Notes: generated from the letters alone by a model not told the origin. A stretch of DNA of 64,000 bases from Pararhizobium gei (GCF_029223885.1 NZ_CP119409.1:2258001-2322000), one strand, 5' to 3'. Positions 23,264 to 32,722 are shown, numbered from the stretch's first letter. Made by a program: numbers and translations.

Positions 23264-23296
23264 AAAGGGTTGTGCCTTTGGGTGCGGCCCTTTTTT
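23264..23296 (+). terminator. Displaced original terminator of tRNA-Asn
   Basis: AAAGGG and CCCTTT arms, with additional wobble pairs inside, are followed by TTTTTT. It directly follows attR, where the tRNA-Asn terminator would lie in an uninterrupted chromosome. Confidence 0.7.
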
Positions 23297-23439
23297 CTGT
23301 CATGCTGAAGCTGGCCTTCGCTCCGCTCCCAGTCTATCGCGCTTCCCGTAAAAGCGCGATTTATAATCTTTTTCTGCGAAACTTTTGAAGTCGCCGTTCC
23401 GTTCATGTGGCATATTTCAAAGGGCATAGACGGCTTCAT

Positions 23440-24894
23440 ATGAGTGTTGAGCATGCTTCTTCCGATGGTCCGGTGATCGTCTGGTTCCGCAAGGACCTGC
23501 GTCTTGATGACAATCATGCACTTCATGCCGCGGCAGGCTCGGGTCGTCCCGTGGTTCCTGTTTACATCAGGGAGCCGTTCGAAAGCGGCAACGGTCCGCT
23601 GGGACCCGCCCAGGCGTGGTGGCTTCATCATTCTCTCACAGAACTGAGCGAGCGCCTTGCGGAGCGCGGCAGCCGCCTGTTGCTCCTTTCGGGCTCGCCT
23701 CAGGCACTCCTGGTGGATCTCGCACGCAGGACGAACGCCTCGGCGGTGTTCTGGAATCGCAGATATGACCCAAAAGGCATAGCCGTCGACGAACCGATAA
23801 AAAAAACCATGGCCGCGGTGGAGACAAAAAGCTTCTCCGGGCAGTTGCTGCACGAGCCGTCTCGTCTGAAGACTGGCTCGGGAACGCCCTTTAGGGTCTA
23901 CACGCCCTTCTGGCGCGCGCTCGAAGCGGCGGGCGAGCCGGATGAGCCTCTCGGCGCTCCATCCACCTTGAGGGCGCCGTCCGCGTGGCCGCGAGGGGAG
24001 AATCTGGCTGACTGGGATCTGCTTCCTATGAAGCCGAACTGGGCAAGCCAGTTCGGGGAGATATGGCGTCCGGGCGAAACAGCGGCGCTCGAGCGGCTGC
24101 AGAGTTTCATCGAAGACGGTCTGTCGGGCTATGCGACCGACCGCAACCGCCCGGACAGGGACGGCACATCGCGGCTTTCGCCGCATCTGGCGATGGGCGA
24201 AATTTCCCCGGCCCGGATCTGGCATGCAACCCGAAATCTGCAGGGCGTGGGTGCCGACGATCTCGTGACCTTTCGCAAGGAACTTGCCTGGCGCGATTTT
24301 TCCTACCACCTCCTGTTTCACAACCCGGACCTGCCGGACAGAAACCTGAACCGGAAATATGACGGTCTGGAATGGCGACAGGACGGCGATGAACAGTTCC
24401 GGCTCTGGACCAAAGGGCGGACCGGTTATCCGATTGTCGATGCCGGCATGCGTCAGCTCTGGCGCCATGGCACGATGCATAACCGTGTGCGGATGATCGT
24501 CGCCTCCTTTTTGATCAAGGACCTCCTGATCGACTGGCGGCGCGGAGAAGCCTGGTTCAGGGAAACGCTTGTCGATGCCGATCCGGCATCCAATGCAGCG
24601 AGCTGGCAGTGGGTGGCGGGCACAGGCGCCGACGCCTCGCCGTTTTTCCGTGTCTTCAACCCGGTTCTGCAGGGCGAAAAATTCGATCCGGCAGGCGACT
24701 ACGTCAAAACCTTTGTGCCGGAACTGCGTGCCATGCCGGCCAAATTCGTTCATCGCCCTTTCGACGCGCCGCAAGATGCTTTGGCGAAGGCGGGCATCAC
24801 GCTCGGCAAAGACTATCCGAACCCTCTTGTCGACCACGCCGATGCGCGGCAGCGCGCGCTCAGCGCCTTTGGTGAAATCAAGGATATCGCATGA
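23440..24894 (+). CDS. phr: Deoxyribodipyrimidine photolyase (class I CPD type)
   Basis: 484 aa. Repairs cyclobutane pyrimidine dimers with light energy. The N-terminal Rossmann-like antenna domain starts VIVWFRKDLRLDDNHAL. The C-terminal FAD domain contains DGTSRLSPHLAMGEISP, FRKELAWRDFSYHLL, GRTGYPIVDAGMRQLW, HNRVRMIVASFLIKDLL and DADPASNAASWQWVAGTG, all classic photolyase motifs. The ATG at 23440 is preferred; an in-frame GTG at 23407 adds 11 residues. It overlaps the following FAD oxidoreductase gene by 4 bp (ATGA) and opens an operon that also contains DUF1365 and cyclopropane synthase genes, a combination linked in other alphaproteobacteria to the singlet-oxygen response. Confidence 0.96.
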   Translation: MSVEHASSDGPVIVWFRKDLRLDDNHALHAAAGSGRPVVPVYIREPFESGNGPLGPAQAWWLHHSLTELSERLAERGSRLLLLSGSPQALLVDLARRTNASAVFWNRRYDPKGIAVDEPIKKTMAAVETKSFSGQLLHEPSRLKTGSGTPFRVYTPFWRALEAAGEPDEPLGAPSTLRAPSAWPRGENLADWDLLPMKPNWASQFGEIWRPGETAALERLQSFIEDGLSGYATDRNRPDRDGTSRLSPHLAMGEISPARIWHATRNLQGVGADDLVTFRKELAWRDFSYHLLFHNPDLPDRNLNRKYDGLEWRQDGDEQFRLWTKGRTGYPIVDAGMRQLWRHGTMHNRVRMIVASFLIKDLLIDWRRGEAWFRETLVDADPASNAASWQWVAGTGADASPFFRVFNPVLQGEKFDPAGDYVKTFVPELRAMPAKFVHRPFDAPQDALAKAGITLGKDYPNPLVDHADARQRALSAFGEIKDIA

Positions 24895-26234
24895 ACGCCC
24901 ATTTCACGAACAACCCGAAAGATCTGCCCGGAAGACGGCTGTCAGTCGCCATCATCGGCTCCGGCGTTTCGGGAAGCTCTGCCGCATGGGCGCTCAACTC
25001 TCTCCATGATGTGACGCTTTATGAAAAGGCAGATCGGCCCGGCGGTCATACGGCAACGGTCGATATCGATTACGACGGTGTCCCGGTTTCCGTCGACACC
25101 GGCTTTATCGTTTACAACGAGCCGAATTATCCCAACCTGACGTCATTGCTCGCCGAACTCGATGTTGCCACGCATCCAAGCGACATGAGCTTTTCCGTCT
25201 CGCTGGATCACGGACGGCTTGAATGGAGCGGCGACAATCTGGCGACCGTCTTTGCACAGAAGCGAAACCTCTTGCGCCCTTCCTTCCTGTTGATGCTGAA
25301 GGAAATACTACGCTTTAACCGGCTCTGCCTGGCAGATCGCAGTGCCGGCCGGCTGGCCGACATGTCGATCGGCGACTATCTCGACTGGCGCGGCTTTTCA
25401 CCCGGGTTCACCAATAATTATCTGACGCCTATGGCGGCGGCCATCTGGTCTTCGCCGACGGCGAAAATGCTCGATTTTCCGGCCGAGCGCTTCATCCAGT
25501 TCTTCGAAAATCACCGTCTGGTTCACAGGACGCCGCATCCATGGCGCACGGTGACCGGCGGCAGCCGCAATTATCTGGAAAAACTGCTGGCGCCGCTGGG
25601 CGATCGTCTGAAGCTCGGATGCGGCGTGCATTCCGTTATCAGGCAGGACGGAAAGGTTCTGATCACCGATGAACACCGCGTCGTCCGCAGATACGACAAG
25701 GTCATCATCGCCACCCACAGCGACCAGTCTCTGGCCGTGCTGACCGATGCGTCACCGCAGGAAAAATCCGTACTTGCCAGTGTGCCCTACCACCCCAATC
25801 GCGTCATTCTGCATCGTGACGAATCCCTGATGCCCCAACGCCGGAAGTGCTGGGCGTCCTGGAATTATCTGCGGTCGGCGAAGCCGTGCGGGGCGACTGG
25901 TGTAGCCGTGACCTACTGGATGAACCGGCTGCAGGGAATTCCCGCCCGGATGCCTCTGTTCGTGACCCTCAACCCTGAGCGGGAGCCGCATCCCTCCAAA
26001 GTCTTTGCCGAGTTCTCGTATGATCATCCGATGTTTGATACGGCCTCGCTCGCGGCCCAACACCGCTTGCAATCCCTGCAGGGGCTGAATGGTACTTATT
26101 TTGCAGGTGCCTGGACAGGCTACGGATTCCACGAGGATGGCCTTTCCTCTGGCCTTGCCGCAGCGGAGGCGCTGGGTGGTATCGTTCCGTGGCGCTCCCC
26201 GGCAACTGTGCCTTTCAAGGAGGCGGCCGAGTAA
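24891..26234 (+). CDS. FAD-dependent amine-oxidase-like oxidoreductase
   Basis: 447 aa. Rossmann FAD-binding motif near the N-terminus (VAIIGSGVSGSSAAWAL) followed by TLYEKADRPGGHTATVDID, typical of the NAD(P)-binding Rossmann/amine oxidase proteins encoded beside DUF1365 and cfa. The C-terminal YFAGAWTGYGFHEDGLSSG is the second FAD contact. In Rhodobacter related genes take part in lipid modification after singlet oxygen, including furan fatty acid formation from methylated acyl chains. By context it probably oxidises a phospholipid acyl chain. Overlaps the photolyase stop by 4 bp and the DUF1365 start by 1 bp. Confidence 0.88.
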   Translation: MNAHFTNNPKDLPGRRLSVAIIGSGVSGSSAAWALNSLHDVTLYEKADRPGGHTATVDIDYDGVPVSVDTGFIVYNEPNYPNLTSLLAELDVATHPSDMSFSVSLDHGRLEWSGDNLATVFAQKRNLLRPSFLLMLKEILRFNRLCLADRSAGRLADMSIGDYLDWRGFSPGFTNNYLTPMAAAIWSSPTAKMLDFPAERFIQFFENHRLVHRTPHPWRTVTGGSRNYLEKLLAPLGDRLKLGCGVHSVIRQDGKVLITDEHRVVRRYDKVIIATHSDQSLAVLTDASPQEKSVLASVPYHPNRVILHRDESLMPQRRKCWASWNYLRSAKPCGATGVAVTYWMNRLQGIPARMPLFVTLNPEREPHPSKVFAEFSYDHPMFDTASLAAQHRLQSLQGLNGTYFAGAWTGYGFHEDGLSSGLAAAEALGGIVPWRSPATVPFKEAAE

Positions 26235-27112
26235 TGGCTGCAAAATCTGGCAGTGATATGAAGAAAAACGGGCCGCCGCCGGCGGATGCTGCGGCGATTT
26301 ATGCCGGTAAAGTCATGCATCAACGGATGAAGCCGGTGGGACACAGGTTCAGCTATGAGGTTTTCTCGCTGTTGATCGACCTTGATCGTCTCGCTGACGC
26401 AGACTCCCAGTCGCGGCTGTTTTCAGTCAACCGCCGTAACCTCCTGTCCTTCTACGAAGCTGACCATACGGGCGCTGTAAACGTTTCGTTGCGCGGCTAC
26501 GCGAACGAACTGCTTGAGGGGGCGGGGCTGGCCACGACTGCTTCGCGTATTCTCCTGGTTTGCTACCCTCGCATCCTCGGATTCGTCTTCAACCCGCTGG
26601 CGGTCTATTACGCCTATGACGACCGCGGGCAACTGCTGGCATTGATATACGAGGTTCGCAACACATTCGGCGAGCGCCACACCTATGTCTGCCCGATCGA
26701 GGACGGAGAGCTGTCGGACGCCGGCGTCCGTCAGGATTGCGACAAGGTTTTTCACGTCTCTCCCTTCATTCCGATGGCGATGCGCTACAATTTCCGGATG
26801 CTGCCTCCGGGCGAGGATATTCGATGGCGCATTCTTGAAACGGACGCCGAAGGGCCGCTTTTGGCTGCGGTCTTTTCCGGCAGGAAACTGCCTTTGACGA
26901 CAGCCGGAATCCTGCGGCTTGTGGCCCGTATTCCGCACCTGACCATTAAAATTCTCGCAGGGATCCACTGGGAGGCGTTGAAGTTGTGGTTGAAGGGCGT
27001 TCGCTTTATCGCCAGACCGCCCGCCCCTCAGCCCGTCAGCATCTGGAGCGGAGGATCTCTTCGGGAAGGCGGAGTTTCTGGTCATTTCGGCATTGGCGGC
27101 CGGGCAGAATGA
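26234..27112 (+). CDS. DUF1365 family protein
   Basis: 292 aa from the ATG at 26234, overlapping the previous stop by one base. Family pattern: an N-terminal IYAGKVMHQRMKPVGHRFSY, SLLIDLDRL, a central LLVCYPRILGFVFNPLAVYY with LIYEVRNTFGERHTYV, and KVFHVSPFIPM. DUF1365 proteins nearly always occur with this FAD protein and a cyclopropane synthase. The activity is not defined, but they are thought to take part in modifying unsaturated phospholipid chains. Third gene of the operon. Confidence 0.9.
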   Translation: MAAKSGSDMKKNGPPPADAAAIYAGKVMHQRMKPVGHRFSYEVFSLLIDLDRLADADSQSRLFSVNRRNLLSFYEADHTGAVNVSLRGYANELLEGAGLATTASRILLVCYPRILGFVFNPLAVYYAYDDRGQLLALIYEVRNTFGERHTYVCPIEDGELSDAGVRQDCDKVFHVSPFIPMAMRYNFRMLPPGEDIRWRILETDAEGPLLAAVFSGRKLPLTTAGILRLVARIPHLTIKILAGIHWEALKLWLKGVRFIARPPAPQPVSIWSGGSLREGGVSGHFGIGGRAE

Positions 27113-27154
27113 GGTTATTTTGCGTTTGAGCAATGATTGTCGAGGATCTGTTGC

Positions 27155-28402
27155 ATGAGTACAGCGAACACCTGCGAACCGGGCGACGCCGAACGGCTGT
27201 CAATTGAAAATCTGTCGCGCATCGTAGAAGGCCTGCCGGCAAAGGCTCAACTGCTTCTGCGCGGACTGGTTCACATGCAGGCCGGCTGTCTGAAGCTGAC
27301 CTTGCCGGACGGTCGCACCGTTGTCATCAACGGTAAATCGCCTGGACCCAAGGCGTCAGTGACGCTTCACAACTGGAACCTGCCACAACGCGCGCTGACC
27401 GGCGGCACTATCGCTGTCGCCGAAAGCTACATGGATGGCGACTGGGACAGTGCGGATGTCGGCGCCTTTCTCGAGCTTTTTCTGGTCAATGCCGAGATCG
27501 GCCGCAATTTCCCGAATGGCGCGCGCGGCTTGCTGAGGCTTGTCGAAAAATTTCGCCATTGGATGAATACGAATACGAAGAGCGGGTCCAAGCGCAATAT
27601 TTCCGCCCATTACGATCTCGGCAATGCCTTCTATAAGGAATGGCTCGACCCGACGATGACCTATTCTTCCGCTTTGTTTTCGACGGGCGCGAACGACCTT
27701 CAGTCGGCGCAGCGCGCCAAGTACAAGGCGCTTGCCGAGGCTGTCGGAATAAGGCCGGACCATCACGTGCTCGAAATCGGCTGCGGTTGGGGCGGTTTCG
27801 CCGAATATGCGGCAGGCGAGATCGGTTGCAAGGTAACCGGTCTGACCATCAGCAAGGAGCAACTGGCTTTCGCGACGGAGCGGATGGCGAAAGCCGGTCT
27901 GTCCGACAAAGTGGATCTCAAGTTTCAGGACTACCGCGATGAAACCGGGCGCTATGACCGGATCGTCTCCATCGAGATGTTCGAGGCCGTCGGCGAAAAA
28001 TATTGGTCGGCCTATTTTTCCCAGCTTCAACGCTGCTTGAAACCCGGCGGCAAGGCAGGCCTTCAGATCATCACCATCAAGCCGGAAGCCTACCGGGAAT
28101 ATCGGGCGAACCCTGATTTCATTCAAAAATACGTCTTTCCCGGCGGAATGCTGCCGACCCGCGAGCATCTTGTGGAACTCGGACGCAAGGTGGGCTTCAG
28201 CATGAGCGGCGATTTCGGCTTCGGCCTCGACTATGCCCGCACATTGGCGGAGTGGCGCCAGCGCTTCCTCAGCGTCTGGGACAGGGTCGAGCCGCTCGGT
28301 TTCGATATCCGCTTCAAGCGTCTCTGGGAATTCTACCTGCATTACTGCGAAGCCGGTTTCCGGGCCCGGAATATCGACGTCAGACAGATCGTCTATGAAT
28401 GA
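27155..28402 (+). CDS. cfa: Cyclopropane-fatty-acyl-phospholipid synthase family methyltransferase
   Basis: 415 aa. Uses S-adenosylmethionine to methylate or cyclopropanate unsaturated phospholipid acyl chains. An N-terminal lipid-binding region (about 1-110) precedes the NISAHYDLGNAFYKEWLDP motif, the SAM site VLEIGCGWGGFAEYA, IVSIEMFEAVGEKYW and KYVFPGGMLPT. The ATG at 27155 follows GAGGA; an earlier in-frame start at 27137 is less likely. Fourth gene of the operon. It overlaps the MFS gene by 8 bp. A role closer to the furan fatty acid methyltransferase UfaM than to housekeeping Cfa is possible in this context. Confidence 0.93.
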   Translation: MSTANTCEPGDAERLSIENLSRIVEGLPAKAQLLLRGLVHMQAGCLKLTLPDGRTVVINGKSPGPKASVTLHNWNLPQRALTGGTIAVAESYMDGDWDSADVGAFLELFLVNAEIGRNFPNGARGLLRLVEKFRHWMNTNTKSGSKRNISAHYDLGNAFYKEWLDPTMTYSSALFSTGANDLQSAQRAKYKALAEAVGIRPDHHVLEIGCGWGGFAEYAAGEIGCKVTGLTISKEQLAFATERMAKAGLSDKVDLKFQDYRDETGRYDRIVSIEMFEAVGEKYWSAYFSQLQRCLKPGGKAGLQIITIKPEAYREYRANPDFIQKYVFPGGMLPTREHLVELGRKVGFSMSGDFGFGLDYARTLAEWRQRFLSVWDRVEPLGFDIRFKRLWEFYLHYCEAGFRARNIDVRQIVYE

Positions 28403-29732
28403 CGCTGCCGCCCGCAGCGGCGCGCAACAGATCGAAAGCCGGCTCCTTTTCGCTTACGCGCTTCCGGCTATTCCTTTGGCGGCGCTCGGTCTGCCTCTTT
28501 ACTCGCTGGTTCCCACCTACTACACCGAAACATTGGGTGTATCGATCGCATCGGCCGGCTGGGCAATTCTGATCGTTCGCCTGTTCGATGCAGTCACAGA
28601 TCCGTTCGTCGGCTATGCAGCGGACAGGATCCGTCCGAAACTCGGCCGGCGACGGTTACTTTTCCTGCTTTCGATGCCATTGGCTGCCCTCTCTTCCTTG
28701 ATGCTCTACTGGCCGGCCGATGGCGCCGGCGTCTGGTGGCTGGCGATCTGGGGTATGCTCACCTCGCTCGGTTTCACATTGGCTATTGTGCCCTACTCCG
28801 CCTGGGGCGCCGAACTCGTGCCCGACTATCACGGACGCACGCGGCTGACATCGTTGCGCGAGGGCCTGACGCTCGTCGGCACCTTGATCGCCATCGTTCT
28901 GCCCTTCGCCATCGGTTTCGAGCAGAAGGGATTTTCCGGGCTCGCTGTGTTGGGAGTTGTCGTGGCCGTGTTGCTTCTGGTGTTCGGCACTCTTGCCGTG
29001 CGCCTGGTCCCAGAACCTGTCGATCATACGAAAACCACCTTGCCGTTGAGGGACGCGCTTGCGGCCCTTGCCGGAAACCGACCCTTCCTGAGGCTCATCG
29101 CAGCGTTTTTCCTGAACGGCCTTGCCAACGGTATTCCGGCGACGCTGTTTCTCTATTTTGTCTCGGCGAGACTGGAACTGCCGGATATGCGTGGCCCTCT
29201 GCTGTTTTTGTATTTTCTCAGCGCCATCGCAGGCATTCCGGCCGCTGCTTTCTGTGCGCGCCGCCTGGGCAAGCACAGGGCCTGGTGTCTTGCGATGATT
29301 GCCGCCTGCGCCGTCTTTGCTTTTGCGCCGCTTCTGCCACCCGGTGGACTTCTACCCTTCGCCGCCATCTGCGTCATAACCGGCGTTCTTCTTGGCTTCG
29401 ATCTCTCCATTCCGCCGTCGATCCAGGCGGATGTTATCGATGCCGACACCGCCGTCTCGGGCGATCAGCGCAGCGGATTTTATTTTGCAGCCTGGGGACT
29501 TGCCACGAAGCTTTCCCTGGCAGCCGGCGTCGGTTTGGTTTTCCCCTTGCTTGGCCTGCTGGGCTTCGATCCCACTGCGGGAAGCGACAACGGCGAAGCC
29601 TCGCTTTTCGCGTTAGCGGTGCTCTACGCCTGGATACCGGTTTGTCTCAAATTCACGGCCATCGTCTTGATGTGGAACTTCCCGCTAGATGAGGATGCCG
29701 TAGGCGCATTGACGAAACAAATCGGCAATTGA
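28395..29732 (+). CDS. MFS transporter, GPH/MelB-like
   Basis: 445 aa with about 12 transmembrane helices. The start LLFAYALPAIPLAALGLPLY and the first loop motif RLFDAVTDPFVGYAADRIRPKLGRRRL are characteristic of the glycoside-pentoside-hexuronide symporter branch of the MFS. No substrate can be named. Such a transporter commonly closes photolyase/DUF1365/cfa operons, so it might move a lipid-derived or other small compound. The ATG at 28395 lies within the end of cfa. Inner membrane. Confidence 0.88.
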   Translation: MNDAAARSGAQQIESRLLFAYALPAIPLAALGLPLYSLVPTYYTETLGVSIASAGWAILIVRLFDAVTDPFVGYAADRIRPKLGRRRLLFLLSMPLAALSSLMLYWPADGAGVWWLAIWGMLTSLGFTLAIVPYSAWGAELVPDYHGRTRLTSLREGLTLVGTLIAIVLPFAIGFEQKGFSGLAVLGVVVAVLLLVFGTLAVRLVPEPVDHTKTTLPLRDALAALAGNRPFLRLIAAFFLNGLANGIPATLFLYFVSARLELPDMRGPLLFLYFLSAIAGIPAAAFCARRLGKHRAWCLAMIAACAVFAFAPLLPPGGLLPFAAICVITGVLLGFDLSIPPSIQADVIDADTAVSGDQRSGFYFAAWGLATKLSLAAGVGLVFPLLGLLGFDPTAGSDNGEASLFALAVLYAWIPVCLKFTAIVLMWNFPLDEDAVGALTKQIGN

Positions 29733-29804
29733 ACCGCAGTGCGCTTTACCGCCTGGACCTCTGCCCGTATGGAAACGGTGAATTATTTAAGAAAAGGGGA
29801 AGAC

Positions 29805-30158
29805 ATGCGCCCTGCATGGCTGTTTCTGGCGCTTGCCATTGCCACTGAGGTTGTCGGCCTGACCGTGATGAAAGTTGCGGCAACCGGTGGCGGTCTGTGG
29901 GGCTATGCCGTCATGTATGCCTCTATCGCGCTGTCCTATGTCTTCCTTGCAAAGGCCGTGAAAACGATCTCGGTCGGCGTTGCCTATGCGATCTGGGAGG
30001 GATCGGGGATCGCGCTGATCACGATCGTCTCGGTCTTTGTCTTCGGTCATGTGCTGAGCATCCAGGAAATGATCGGCCTGTTGATGGCCGTAACGGGCAT
30101 CATTCTCGTGAACGCCGGCGAGGTGCACGGCGAGGAGGCGTCCGATGATGGGGTCTGA
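29805..30158 (+). CDS. SMR family multidrug/spermidine-type transporter, subunit 1
   Basis: 117 aa with four transmembrane helices, starting at the ATG at 29805 with GGGGAAG upstream. SMR features: WLFLALAIATEVVGLTVMK with the essential membrane Glu, and VGVAYAIWEGSGIALITIV. It forms an overlapping pair with a second SMR gene, so the active transporter is probably a heterodimer, as in EbrAB or MdtJI. The acidic C-terminal extension (GEVHGEEASDDGV) overlaps the start of the partner. Confidence 0.9.
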   Translation: MRPAWLFLALAIATEVVGLTVMKVAATGGGLWGYAVMYASIALSYVFLAKAVKTISVGVAYAIWEGSGIALITIVSVFVFGHVLSIQEMIGLLMAVTGIILVNAGEVHGEEASDDGV

Positions 30159-30471
30159 AACTTATTTCGCCTTCGCCGTCGTCGCAGGTCTTCTCGATGT
30201 TGCGGCCAACCTCGCATCCACCAAGTCGAACGGCTTTTCCCGGCGCGGCTGGGGCGTCCTGTCCATCCTGCTCGTCCTGGCGGCCTTTGCCTGCCTGGTT
30301 GAAGCCGTCAAAGGCATGGAACTGGCGATCGCCTATGCTATTCTCGGCGCGACTGGCATATTCGGTACGGCCATCTCCGCCCGCCTTCTCTTTGGCCAGA
30401 AATTGAAGCCCGTGGGTTGGGCCGGCTTGCTTTTGGTCTTTGGCGCCGTCGTCGTCCTTCACACAGCCTGA
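30145..30471 (+). CDS. SMR family transporter, subunit 2
   Basis: 108 aa, four transmembrane helices. In the first helix the usual glutamate is replaced (FAVVAGLLDVAANLAS, Asp instead of Glu), while VKGMELAIAYAILGATGIFGT keeps the SMR pattern. Such asymmetry is common in paired SMR proteins. It starts 14 bp before the end of subunit 1 and ends with a 13-bp overlap, on the opposite strand, with the SDR gene. Confidence 0.88.
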   Translation: MMGSETYFAFAVVAGLLDVAANLASTKSNGFSRRGWGVLSILLVLAAFACLVEAVKGMELAIAYAILGATGIFGTAISARLLFGQKLKPVGWAGLLLVFGAVVVLHTA

Positions 30472-31307
30472 GGATCGCGCGCAAGCGGTTCCGCCTTGTG
30501 CGGCTCGAACGTCGTTGCCAGGGGCCGCGTCTTCCACCCGGTCGATCGGTTCATCAGCCAGAAATAGAGCGGATAGGGAAGAAGATTGAGCAGTTTCAGT
30601 GCATAGGTGAAACGGCGCGGAAAGGTGACTTCGAAACGTTTCGATTTCAAGCCGGACACAATGCGGTCGGCGGCCTCTTCGGCGCTCACCAAGGCAGGCA
30701 TTGGAAAATCGTTCTTCTCGGTTGCCGCCGTCGCAACGAAACCGGGATTGATGATCTGGACGCGGATGCCGACCTTGTCGAGATCGAATTTCAGGCTTTC
30801 GGCCATATTGATGAGAGCGGCCTTGCTGGCGCCATAGGCAGCACTTGTCGGCATGCCGCCATAGCCCGTAACCGAGGAGACAAGAGCAATTTGCCCTTTT
30901 CCCTGCGCCCGCATATGCCGAACCGTAGGCAGCAGACAGTTGACCGTGCCATGCAGATTGACCGCAAAAGTCTTCTCGAAATCGTCCCGATGCATGTCCT
31001 CGCCGTGCACCGGAATATAAACGCCTGCATTGAGAACGGCGAGCGCGAGTACGCCGTGTTCGTATTCGATCGCCGAGATGATCCGCTCCATATCTCGAGG
31101 ATCGGTGACATCGCCATCAAGAACAATGATCTTTCCCGGCCCCGCAGCTGACTGCTGGAGAGCCACGAGCTTTTCGTGGTCTCGTGCGGTCACGACAACG
31201 TTGAAGCCCTCTCTGGTGAGCTGCAGTGACAATGCGCGCCCGATCCCCGAGCTTGCTCCCGTCACCCATGCCACCCCGTGTTCCGGCTGCGCTACGAATT
31301 CGGTCAT
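30459..31307 (-). CDS. Short-chain dehydrogenase/reductase
   Basis: 282 aa from the ATG at 31307. NAD(P) motif VTGASSGIGRAL, NAG motif LAVLNAGVYIP, catalytic Ser in ALVSSVTGYGG and the YGASK Tyr-Lys pair. It uses NAD(P)H with an unknown alcohol or ketone substrate. The C-terminal ~50 residues (RFTYALKLLNLLPYPLYFWLMN) contain a hydrophobic membrane-contact segment, suggesting a lipid or sterol-like substrate. Convergent with the SMR pair. Confidence 0.92.
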   Translation of the reverse strand: MTEFVAQPEHGVAWVTGASSGIGRALSLQLTREGFNVVVTARDHEKLVALQQSAAGPGKIIVLDGDVTDPRDMERIISAIEYEHGVLALAVLNAGVYIPVHGEDMHRDDFEKTFAVNLHGTVNCLLPTVRHMRAQGKGQIALVSSVTGYGGMPTSAAYGASKAALINMAESLKFDLDKVGIRVQIINPGFVATAATEKNDFPMPALVSAEEAADRIVSGLKSKRFEVTFPRRFTYALKLLNLLPYPLYFWLMNRSTGWKTRPLATTFEPHKAEPLARDPQAV

Positions 31308-31681
31308 GAACTGTCCTTTTCTTGCATGTTGAGCACGGCACGGCAGCAAGCGATACTTGACACTGAAATGTTCCTCGAATGCAAAGTAACAAGGGCAGCG
31401 CCGATCAAATCTAAGGGGATGCCGCCAAAGCACCGGCCGCTCGGCGCCTATTATTTTTCCGGTTGAGGGGTAGCGATCCCGCTGCGGGTCATTTTTTGCC
31501 CAACTCGATGCTGCTGCGAAACAACATTTCTTGAATGTCCATGGTAAGAGTTGGAAAAGACATTCATTTCCGGCATGCGTGGCGGATACTCTTGTTCTCC
31601 CCGTGCTATCGTCATAGCGCTTAAATGTGCGGCGCTCTGCCGGCGCCGTCTACTGTCCAGCCGCATTTGCGAGGTTCGCCC
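31308..31681. other. Divergent intergenic region between SDR and cysteine synthase
   Basis: About 370 bp that must hold the promoters of the two divergent genes. A short GC-rich hairpin followed by ATTTTTT lies at about 31475-31497 and might terminate a short plus-strand transcript. I see no convincing ORF. Confidence 0.4.
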
Positions 31682-32722
31682 ATGACCGTTCTGCCTTCCA
31701 TTCTCGACGCTATCGGCAATACGCCGCTAATCCGCCTGAAAGGGGCATCGGAAGCAACGGGCTGCACCATCCTCGGAAAGGCGGAATTCCTTAATCCCGG
31801 CCAATCCGTGAAGGATCGCGCCGCGCTTTCGATTATCCGCCATGCGGAAAAATCAGGCGAACTCAGGCCGGGCGGAGTGATTGTCGAGGGCACAGCCGGG
31901 AATACCGGCATAGGCCTTGCGCTCGTTGCCCAGGCGCTCGGCTATCGCACCGTCATCGTCATTCCCGAAACCCAGAGCCAGGAAAAGAAGGATGCGCTGA
32001 GGCTGCTTGGTGCGGAGCTGGTCGAGGTCCCCGCCGTCCCCTACAGAAATCCGAACAATTACGTAAAACTGTCGGGCCGCCTTGCGGCGGAACTTGCGAA
32101 AACCGAGCCGAACGGGGCAATCTGGGCCAACCAGTTCGACAATGTCGCCAATCGCGACGCACATGTCGAGACCACGGCGCCAGAGATCTGGCGGGATACC
32201 GATGGCAAAGTCGACGGCTTCATTTGCGCCGTCGGTTCCGGCGGAACACTGGCCGGGGTTGCGGAGGGTCTACGGGCAAGGAACCCCGACATCAAGATCG
32301 GCCTCGCCGACCCTGAGGGTGCTGCTCTCTATAATTTTTATGCCAATGGCGTGCTGTCCTCAGCCGGCAGTTCGATTACAGAAGGTATTGGCCAGGGCCG
32401 CATTACAGCCAATCTCGAAGGGTTCGCGCCGGATTTTGCCTATCTCATCCCAGATCACGAAGCCGTGCCGCTGGTTTTCGATCTCGTCGATAAGGAAGGA
32501 ATTTGCGTCGGCGGCTCCTCCGGTATCAATATCGCCGGCGCCGTTCGCCTTGCGAAAGATCTCGGCCCCGGGCATACCATCGTGACGATCCTTTGCGATT
32601 ATGGTAACCGCTACCAATCGAAGCTGTTCAATCCGGCGTTTCTGAAATCCAAAGGCCTTCCCGTGCCGGCCTGGCTGACAAGAAACTCCGGACTAACGGT
32701 GCCCTACGAATCTGTCGGATAA
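31682..32722 (+). CDS. cysK: Cysteine synthase (O-acetylserine sulfhydrylase) family
   Basis: 346-aa PLP enzyme of the cysteine synthase/cystathionine beta-synthase fold. It joins sulfide with O-acetylserine to make cysteine. The PLP lysine is in LNPGQSVKDRAALS, the substrate loop in VEGTAGNTGIGLALV, the phosphate-binding glycines in VGSGGTLAGVAEGL, and the C-terminal serine loop in VGGSSGINIAGAV. The length fits CysK-like enzymes. The ATG at 31682 is chosen by homology. The next gene, alaX, follows at 8 bp and is likely cotranscribed. Confidence 0.92.
   Translation: MTVLPSILDAIGNTPLIRLKGASEATGCTILGKAEFLNPGQSVKDRAALSIIRHAEKSGELRPGGVIVEGTAGNTGIGLALVAQALGYRTVIVIPETQSQEKKDALRLLGAELVEVPAVPYRNPNNYVKLSGRLAAELAKTEPNGAIWANQFDNVANRDAHVETTAPEIWRDTDGKVDGFICAVGSGGTLAGVAEGLRARNPDIKIGLADPEGAALYNFYANGVLSSAGSSITEGIGQGRITANLEGFAPDFAYLIPDHEAVPLVFDLVDKEGICVGGSSGINIAGAVRLAKDLGPGHTIVTILCDYGNRYQSKLFNPAFLKSKGLPVPAWLTRNSGLTVPYESVG

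Noticed and set aside
23203..24837. Very long (544 codons) minus-strand frame opposite the photolyase gene
   Set aside because: The plus frame encodes an unmistakable photolyase; the antisense frame is Arg/His-rich, as expected for high-GC shadows.
27356..28342. Long minus-strand frame opposite cfa
   Set aside because: Shadow of a clear cyclopropane synthase gene.
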